Position numbers and translations under genes: made by a program. A DNA stretch of 64,000 nucleotides from positions 40,913,961 through 40,977,960 of the forward strand of contig OY747713.1 of the NCBI GenBank assembly GCA_963556495.2. Reading direction: 5' to 3'. This DNA is from Valencia hispanica (Eukaryota > Chordata > Actinopteri > Cyprinodontiformes > Valenciidae). Every line of letters begins with the position of its first letter. Position 1 is the stretch's first letter. The notes under the pieces are model-generated. The model was not told the DNA's origin, searched no databases, and worked only from the letters and a program-made list of their open reading frames with translations. This document shows, piece by piece, positions 56,884 through 64,000 of the stretch.

Positions 56884-57821
56884 GTGACCAGATCCCCACC
56901 CAGCAAATGTGAGACAATGTGAAATTCCTATGCATCAAGATAAGTGTAAATTATTTTTTAAATGCAGATGTATCTATTTTATCCTAGAGCTGCAGTGAAT
57001 AATTATTTAGTCAATAAGTCAGTCAAAATGTTACTGGGTCATTTATGACTTATTTTAATCCTGCTCTGCTTTCTGCAGCAGCTCCTTCTGTTCTGAATTC
57101 ATGAAGATGCTTTCCTTGTGTAGATAATACTTTTAATGAATGATAAATTAAGACCGAGAAATAGCTTTAATTAGTTAGAATTATTTATGTGTTCTACGTA
57201 TTTATGTTTACATCTTTGATCTGAGTTCCTTAGATTATTCTTCCTCACTGTTTATTTTTTATGTTACTTTCAAATGTTTTTCCTTCACCCAAATTTTCCC
57301 CTTGTCTCATCTTTGTTCATCTTTCTCCCTTCCTCAGCCTGACAGTATGCTTCCCTTCCCAGCTGTTTTCCATCTTCTAAATTCCTCTTACTGCTCTCTC
57401 ATCCCCAGGTCTGATGGCTCTCCTGGTTCCTTTATCACTTCCACCTCTCCCTCTGTGTTTACGTTTTTCAGTTTGCATCAGTCCTCGCTGGTTCCTTCCG
57501 TTAAACTCCTAATGGTTTCCCTTATTATCCCTGTGAGTTTCTGTTGCGCCTCCTGTATCCTCCATGCCTTTCTCGGTGATTCCTCCATGAACTTGTGGGT
57601 TGTTGTCATTATTTAATTATTTACACATATTCTAGCCCAAAAAAACAACAGAGAAATATTTTTCAATAATGATAAAAAGGGATTTTTAAGCTTGTTTTCT
57701 ATTTTTGTTAACGTTATATTTGCATAGGAATTCTATAATATAATGGTGCTAAAGATAAAAGGAATTCTTTCATTTTCCCTAAATTTGGAATGTTTCATTC
57801 AAGATTTTTTTTTGTTTTTTT
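56884..57821. other. No gene recognised
   Basis: 57290-57600 is T/C-rich and may be related to the CATGACA-ending elements, but the match is weak. Confidence 0.35.
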
Positions 57822-58150
57822 GTCCATCTATTATCTATAAGGGTTGCGGGGGGCTGGTGCCTAACTCCAGCAATCATCAGGCGAGAGGGGGGGGGGGGGT
57901 ACACCCTGGAGAGGTCGCAATTCCATTGCAGAGCAACACTGAGACACACAGGACAAACAAACATGCACACATTCATACCTAAGGGCAATTTAGAGACCAA
58001 TTAATCTAACAGTCATGTTTTTGGAATGTGGGAGAAAGCCTGAGTACCCACGCATACTCAGGGAAAACCTGCAATCTCCATGCAGAAAGACCCCAGGCTG
58101 GGATTCGAACCCAGGACCTTTTGACCTCACAGGGCTGCCACTATGCAGCC
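57822..58150 (+). repeat. Dispersed fish repeat, longest copy
   Basis: Runs from gtccatctattatctataag through tacaccctggagaggtcgca, cacattcatacctaagggca and tttttggaatgtgggagaaa to gggattcgaacccaggacct. It contains a G-run (about 57885-57898). Related to 5274-5352, 19975-20620 and part of 51739-52158. Confidence 0.7.
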
Positions 58151-58744
58151 CAGTGAGGTTGTATTGTCTTCCATATACATTTTAGATTTTTCCTCGTCCT
58201 GAAACGTAAAACTACATATCAATATCCCATTCTTCAACTATAAAATAAAATTTTATTTTACGGCAGGTGTTCACAAAACCTTATAAGGTTGCTTTCCTTC
58301 AAAGGTCACCTAAGTTTCAAGGCTTTTGACATATTGGATTTATTAAGCATGAGGGCAAAAATGGGTCTTTTAACGGTACTAGAAAGACTAAAACACAACC
58401 CACTAGGAAGATACCTGGAGTTCTGCGGTAAGTGTGAATGTGGTCACATAGTTATTCCAGTGGGTGGTCATCCTGCTAGAATGCTGGAAAACAGCTGCCC
58501 AGCAAACCATTTTTGACACAGAAACATCAGTCAGGCAGAAAATTGAGTCTTTGATCTGTTCCATCAAGGGAGGGGGGGGATCACTTGGTCATATCAAAAT
58601 CGCAGCTCAAAGGAAGCATTCTGCATGCAGGAGCACCTACCGAATCAAAGGCAGGAAGCTCGCGCTGCGTTGATGGAAGCGGACAAACTCGACGTGATTC
58701 TTTTATTTTTTTTTTATTACGGTAGCACATTCTGATTCTTTTTC
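58151..58744. other. No gene recognised
   Basis: No motif seen on either strand. Confidence 0.4.
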
Positions 58745-58990
58745 ATCTCTCCTCATTTAGCTGGTTCGCGTAGAAACAGCCTCGCTGAGAAGTCCTTGCG
58801 CATGATGCTGCCAGCTGCCAGCCTGCTACTGCTCCCTTGATGTGTCTTTGTCTTTCACGCGGCTCTGGAGGGGAATTAATTTTCTTGTGTGAAAATGATA
58901 TTTGAAGGTGATTAAAGAGAGTCAATCAGCGAGGATGACAGTTCTAATGGAGAGCAGAAACTGTTCGTCCGGCCTGACAGCGGCTGTTGG
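58745..58990. promoter_or_regulatory. Candidate conserved non-coding element
   Basis: Non-repetitive, moderate GC, with clustered homeodomain-type sites (gggaattaattttc, ggtgattaaagag, gtcaatcagcg, the last PBX-like). This texture is typical of vertebrate enhancers, but conservation cannot be tested here. Confidence 0.25.
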
Positions 58991-60887
58991 GGCTCAGAGA
59001 TGCTCGGCTCTGGGATGAAGTGGGAAGATGGACGGGATTCGGGGTTCTTTTTTTGTGTGTGTCATAAAGATACTTATTGGTGGTGGACTTTTGTGACTTA
59101 TCTTGCTTTCGGGTTATATAATTTTTTTTATTGCATTTCTAAAGTTAGAAATTGTACTCCAAAGATGATCAAAATTCGTCCCTGAATTGCATAAAAAACA
59201 TCTTGTTTTCATTGCAACTGTTTGACGGTTAAATATAATCTTTTGTTGACCAGCAAAACACATCGAGCTGACTGATTCCTTTATCGAGTTATGTCTTAGA
59301 AGTGTACCAGGCAGTAAATTAAAACCAGTATAAAATAAACATACACACACATCAGATCATGTTCCTTTCACTTGTGTCTTAATCCTGATAAACCCTCGGC
59401 CTAATTTGAAGCCTGTTTCTCGAAAAATGCTTACCCATTAAAAATTAGCATATTTCAGCAACCAAAAGGGGTATTTGAACCATTTTGGTGTCATTGTAAA
59501 GGTAACATTGAGTAGAATTGATAGATGTATCATTATGCATGTTATCTGTTACTGGTTAGAAGAAACTGATAGAACACAGCAGAAATGTGTTATTTTTTTG
59601 CTCCGCCTAAAAAAACAAACATGTTTTATATTGAAAAACTCTATGGATAGTGCTTGAATGGCAGTGGTTACTCAATAAAATGTAAATACAACATGTGGAC
59701 ATTATTTCTGCAAAACTTGATACTGATTATGTGAAGCAGGACAAAACTAGAGAGGTTTTAGTTCAGGCAAGTCAGGCGAGGTGTCCAGTTTGGCACAAAG
59801 TGCCATTTCTATTTTTGTCATGTAAAAGTTATATTTTTTATTTTAATGTCACATAGTGTTCAGTAGTCCTAAAATAAACACTTTTGGGCGTTTTTGAAAA
59901 AAAAATCTGATAATAATGCAATAATGGATATATGTAAATTTTTATCCTGTGCGGTGTGCGCCCTCTTGCGTAATGCGCCTGTCTTGCCGGCTGGTAGTTT
60001 TATTTTACGCAGAGACCTACCCTCGCAGCGGATTGGTCAATTTTGATGAGCGATACCTCATTGGATTCATAGAAGCCTATAGAATAACGCAAACACTTTC
60101 CAAACAAGATTGACAACACAGTCAGCCAACCAGAGAGCCGAGAACAGAGCCTCCAGGAAGTGCCAGAATTCTCAGCGAACAGACGACAAACACTTTCTAG
60201 GAGTCACAAATAGTAAGAGAAACGCCCGAAAAGTTCTGAATGGTGGATAAGAGATGGAAGTATCAGAAAATAACGTTTATTTGCCGTAGAAATCATCTTT
60301 ACACGGCAAAACAGCAAAGGTAAGGCAAATTTTACTCCTGCGATTCTGAAAAGCGATTTCTTGTTGTGTTATACTTTGGCTTATATCTCCGCGGTGCTTT
60401 GGTGTAGCGTCTTGGCAGATGTATCCTTGGAATCGGCAGGTTCTCTGCTTTCCTTTGAGGGGCTGCTTGTGAATTTAGCACTAAGGGTTGCTGCGGTAGA
60501 GCCAGAAATGTGGCGGCTGGGTTGACAAAACTATGATGTTACGAGTCTGTTCGCAAATATTTATTTACGTGGCATCTAAGTTGTGTTTGTGGTTGGTAAA
60601 AATAGTTTAGATAGCCTTGTAGCACGTGGTCTTCTATTTAATTTGATGTGCATTATGAATATTTTTTTCTGTTAGGTAGTGTTGTCTCAAGCCCTTTTTT
60701 AAAAAGTAATTCCCTAGGCCCCCCAATTGGGGGACCCTCGGGTTTAACAGGACAACAACAAAATGTGTTACTATGTCACTGCACATAAATCCCACTCTTT
60801 ATTTTCCCTCAAATTTGCTATAAGGGACCTTTTCTCAGCCAAAACCTTGTGAAGAGAATACAACAGCCAACAGGAAAAGCACCAATT
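58991..60887. other. Unidentified; palindromic piggyBac-like word at 60718
   Basis: 59930-60330 is GC-richer with a donor-like agcaaag|gtaagg at about 60313-60325. At about 60718 the word ccccccaattgggggacc is palindromic. These might be parts of an old DNA transposon; no coding motif found. Confidence 0.3.
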
Positions 60888-61010
60888 AAAGTGGACCCTC
60901 GTCTATTTGTGGTTGAATAGTCATGGATTTTTCCATGGAACGTAACTCCAAAATATTTGCAGAAAATCCACCTGTTTGCAGATTTTTTTTTCGTAGAGCA
61001 TTTCTCAAAT
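60888..61010 (+). repeat. Fragment of the repeat seen at 50965
   Basis: agtggaccctcgtctatttg and gcagatttttttttcgtaga correspond to the start and end parts of 50965-51310, with an internal deletion. Confidence 0.4.
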
Positions 61011-61107
61011 GACTGAAAGAAAAATCAGCTTGGAAAGCTGAGGTACTGTAATGAAAAGTATCAGGTGATGCCAGTGAAGGAGAGTGAGGAAGAGCAGGAG
61101 TGCTGGC

Positions 61108-61180
61108 AGTGGCGGATTTAGCAAACTGGGGGCCCAAGGCGAAGGGATGCATGCCCCCCCCCCCCCCCCCCCCCCCATAC
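61108..61180. repeat. hAT-like terminus and 23-base poly-C run
   Basis: cagtggcggatttagcaaac at about 61111 resembles a ZMYM-type hAT end. A C-run of 23 bases follows (61154-61176). Confidence 0.5.
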
Positions 61181-61925
61181 AATTAAACGAATGAGCAAGT
61201 AAAAGTAAAGGTCGTTGGAGAGGGGGAAAAAAACCTTGCCCTTTAAACGCGACATACACTCTTTACGCCAAAATGAAGATAGAAAACAAAGTGTGTAGCA
61301 CTACACAAAGTATTAGTCATGGTTGAACATCAGAGAATAAGATTTCAGATAACAAGTCTTTGCCAAAATGCCAGAAAAACCTGCACTGTTTATTGAACTG
61401 TTTCAAAACTATAAGCATCCTATAAACATACCATATACATGATTGTGAGCAAGTGAGTCTATGAGAGAGAAGAGAAATTGAAGAGCAATTGTCATCTAAA
61501 TCAGTCCTACTTGTTGACGTCTTCTTACAGCCTTCACAGCAACATCACAACTCCGATGTAGGAGCTGTACCTATAAAATAATGATAATTTAAAAAAAATA
61601 CATTCACAATGACAATATGGTCTATGAACAAAATGACTGTGGTCCATTTTTGGTCAAATAAAAGGTTGAGTCAATTTCCTTAGCTATCCAGAGGTTGGTC
61701 ATTGGCTTCTTTCTTCTCCTATGAAGTGGGAGATAACAAAAAACAACAGCAGTCAATCATTGGGATTATGATATAATGTGATTTGTTGCATTGTTAAATG
61801 ATTACCTTCTCCCTGTTATGTCTCTGTCCCTTCCTTTCTCTCTTCCTCATCCTCATGCCCGTGTTTACTCTTTTGTTCTCTTTCTTCATCTTCCTCTCCT
61901 CTCTTTTCTGTTATTCTCCTGCTCT
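61181..61925. other. No gene recognised
   Basis: AT-rich, then a T/C-rich tract (61820-61920) that makes a spurious Lys/Glu-rich minus-strand frame. Confidence 0.4.
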
Positions 61926-62632
61926 CTATAGCCGTTTTTAGACAGAAGTTCTGGAATATTTGCGGACAATTCCATCTGGTCTTTAACCGGAATTGTGTTT
62001 TCAAACACGCCACTTTTCTCCAGAATATTGCCTTTCGGCTGCTTTCACACAGCAAAAAACGTACCGGAGGATCCTGATGAATGTCTGTGGGGTGGGGGGT
62101 GTGGGGGAGTTCTAGGTGGATATTACGTAAACTTAGTGCGGCGGTTGTACATGTCATTTCCCCTAACAAATAGATTATTGCAAAGATGGTAGACAAAACA
62201 GCAGATCTACTCGCAGGGCTCGTCTTTGTGATGTTTGCAATTTTGCGCACATGGAAACGCTTAAGAGACAAAGATGAAGAAGCTGAAAGGAAAATAGTGA
62301 CATCTCTACGTCATCAATGTGTGCGCTCACAGCGTTCCCTGCTTAGACATATATAAAGATACATTTAAAAGAAATGTATATATTCTTTATATATGTCTAT
62401 GGTTCCCTGCTCTCCTCCCCTTTTCCCCACCGCCCCACACCCCTCCAGCTTTCCCGGAACATTACCTGGTAGTCTGAATGCGAACACCATACCGGTAAAA
62501 TTACCGGTAAAGGGTATCCGGACAAAGTCCGGAAGATTGCTTTCAGACTCAAAGGCCAAAAAAACGAAGTCCAAAAAAACGAAGTCCGGAAAAAGACAGT
62601 TTTTCATGACCTGTTTGAAAGGGGCTTAAGAC
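61926..62632. mobile_element. DNA transposon relic with AGCC...GGCT ends
   Basis: Left end tagccgtttttagacagaag (about 61929) and right end acctgtttgaaaggggctta (about 62629) pair as an imperfect inverted repeat. Both sides contain ccgga/tccgg and accgg words. A small plus-strand frame (62186-62356, 56 codons, MVDKTADLLAGLVFVMFAIL then basic) lies inside; I do not recognise it. A 54-bp palindrome sits at 62344-62397. Confidence 0.5.
62344..62397. repeat. Palindrome with nested inner stem
   Basis: Outer arms agacatatataaaga and tctttatatatgtct (15 bp, perfect) enclose inner arms tacattt and aaatgta. It may form a cruciform in DNA. Confidence 0.85.
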
Positions 62633-62696
62633 TGTATTTGATGCAGTAGTTATTACTGGCAAATCTCCGCCCCTCTTAATTTTTGGGGAATACTAT

Positions 62697-62990
62697 ACTG
62701 ACTTGACCTTTGCGAACGATTGCACAACGCTCCTCGGCCGTGAGCTTCTTATGCCAGAGAGCTGGGTCATCTGTGAGCAAGCCTTCAGTATTTTGGTTGG
62801 TGGCAAAGCTAGGCGGTTGACTCACCAAATTGTCGTCATTGTCAAGGTTGGTAACACTGCTGTCTGTAACACGGCCGGCAACAGGCTGATGTCCTCCTAG
62901 CCTGGTGGCACTTTCACAGCTAGCTGCTGCTGCTGTAGCTGCTTGCTCAACATCAGCAATGTTCCTATCTGTATTATCATCCCAAACAGT
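62697..62990 (-). pseudogene. hAT transposase N-terminal fragment
   Basis: Minus strand: LLTDDPALWHKKLTAEERCA then IVRKGQ, matching the DPxxWP...R..IV..G motif at the N-terminus of TTF/ZMYM-type hAT transposases, preceded by an Ala/Asp-rich linker. Only about 100 codons remain. Confidence 0.5.
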
Positions 62991-63009
62991 TGTGGAAATA
63001 ATTTTGGCA

Positions 63010-64000
63010 GTGTTTCTAGAATTGCGCTGCTCTGGGTGGCTGCATGTTGGAGTGGCTCTGTTGGCTACATATTAAGTTTTGGTTTTTTGTACATTGGTTC
63101 CTATTTTTTCTTATAGAAGATTGCATTTGTTTGAACTGTATACTTTCTAGTTTTTGGTGCTGTGAATCTGGAAGGATTTTTGCTGTACTTTTTACCCTTT
63201 TTAACAATTTGTTATGATGCGTAACCATGGCAACAATGTGGTTTACAGCCGGGAGCAGCTGAAATAATACCTCAACTGAAACCACAAATCCCTGATGAGT
63301 TGATAAGGAGACGTGGATGCAGAGCAGGAGCGAAAAGGAGACAGAGAAAGAGGAAGTTCAATCTATCTCTTCCATCGGACATAATGGGCAACGTAAGATC
63401 ACTGGCTAACAAGATGGATGAACTCCAAGCCCTTACAAGGACTCAGCCAGAGTATCGTGAATGCAGTGTTATGTGTTTTACTGAGACGTGGCTGCTGGAT
63501 CATATCCCCGACTCCAACGTCTCTCTGGCAGGCTTCCTGACTGTACGAGCAGACAGAGATCTGAAAACGAGCAGAAAAAGAAAAGGTGGTGGAGTAGCAG
63601 TGCTTGTCAACAACAGATGGTGTCATCCAGGACATGTTACTGTGAAGTGTCGTCTCTGCAGCCAAGATGTCGAACTCTTGGCAGTGAGTTTTCTCCATGT
63701 TATTTACCAAGAGAGTTCACCAGTGTAATTTTGGCAGTTGTTTACTTTCCACCTGCAGCTGTTGCTGACACTGCATGTGATGTCATCAGTTCCGTTGTTG
63801 CTAAGCTACAGACACAGCACCCGAATGCATTTGTGGCAATATCTGGTGATTTTAATCATGCCTCCCTCTCTACTACACAACAGTTTGTCAGCTGCTCTAC
63901 AAGAGAAAACAGGACCTTGGATCTGTTTTATGCAAATGTAAAGGATTCATACATGTCCAAACCAAGACCTCCTTTGGGACAATTGGATCACAATCTTGTT
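63010..64000 (+). mobile_element. CR1/Rex-like LINE, 5' UTR and endonuclease (runs off window)
   Basis: It begins at about 63015 with the same 5' sequence as the deleted copy at 7506. The coding part reads PDELIRRRGCRAGAKRR, MGNVRSLANKMDELQAL, VMCFTETWLLDHIPDSNVSL, RKGGGVAVLVNNRWC, then shifts frame near 63710 and continues with VYFPPAA, AISGDFNHASLS and TLDLFYANVKDS. This is the AP-endonuclease domain (ETW, GDFNH motifs) that nicks the target DNA. The RT would follow beyond 64000. Confidence 0.85.

Noticed and set aside
61154..61176. Poly-C run as a functional element
   Set aside because: Homopolymers also occur at 13382 and as G near 57885; slippage or assembly effects are more likely.
1..64000. 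CRISPR arrays, operons, phage or plasmid features
   Set aside because: The window is vertebrate; repeats are transposons and microsatellites, and no regularly spaced direct repeats were seen.

Overview
The window is vertebrate nuclear DNA, almost certainly from a teleost fish and probably a percomorph. The base composition is AT-rich. Coding signal comes in short pieces bounded by GT/AG splice sites. The repeats are the mix typical of fish genomes: L2-type and other CR1/Rex-like LINEs, a chromodomain Ty3/gypsy element, Tc1 elements with double terminal repeats, ZMYM- and ZBED-type hAT transposases, piggyBac, Harbinger, tRNA-derived SINEs and several MITEs. There are no operons or CRISPR arrays, and I saw no tRNA or rRNA genes. 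All family calls are by eye, without a database search.

Layout. 1-5.3 kb: a minus-strand L2-type LINE split by a Ty3/gypsy body that has no LTRs. 5.6-6.4 kb: two minus-strand exons of an ST3Gal-type sialyltransferase (membrane anchor, stem, sialylmotif L). 7.0-7.5 kb: an internally deleted LINE. 8.6-10.5 kb: a broken ZBED-type hAT transposase, interrupted by a 145-bp LTR and the 3' end of another gypsy element. 11.7-13.3 kb: four exons of a HECT-like gene with an in-frame stop. 14.9-16.0 kb: three more minus-strand ST3Gal exons (sialylmotifs S and VS, C-terminus), one of them shortened by a frameshifting deletion. 16.5-20.6 kb: a SINE, a second L2 LINE and other repeats. 22.5-25.9 kb: a multi-exon ZMYM-type hAT transposase, degenerate. 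27.7-29.5 kb: a hAT-type MITE with a perfect 8-bp target duplication and a Tc1 element inside it. 31-34.1 kb: the least repetitive stretch, GC-richer, ending in a probable minus-strand promoter and first exon. 34.5-46.6 kb: LINE ends, a Harbinger MITE, gypsy and BED-hAT fragments, a large inverted repeat carrying four CCAAT boxes, a piggyBac transposase, nested DNA transposons, a Harbinger MADF exon and a Tc1. 46.6-64 kb: LINE, Tc1 and MITE relics in otherwise featureless sequence, ending in the 5' half of a LINE that runs off the window.

The only host genes I can defend are the ST3Gal pieces, the HECT-like exons (possibly a multicopy family) and the promoter-like region at 33.7-34.1 kb. The two ST3Gal groups together make one complete set of exons in compatible phase, but in the wrong order along the strand. 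This means either two partly lost tandem copies or one rearranged or misassembled gene, and it is the most biologically interesting point here. The rest is a layered record of transposon insertion. I found no convincing new molecular system; the best novel candidates are small structures (a pre-miRNA-like hairpin, the CCAAT palindrome) and unusual insertion events.
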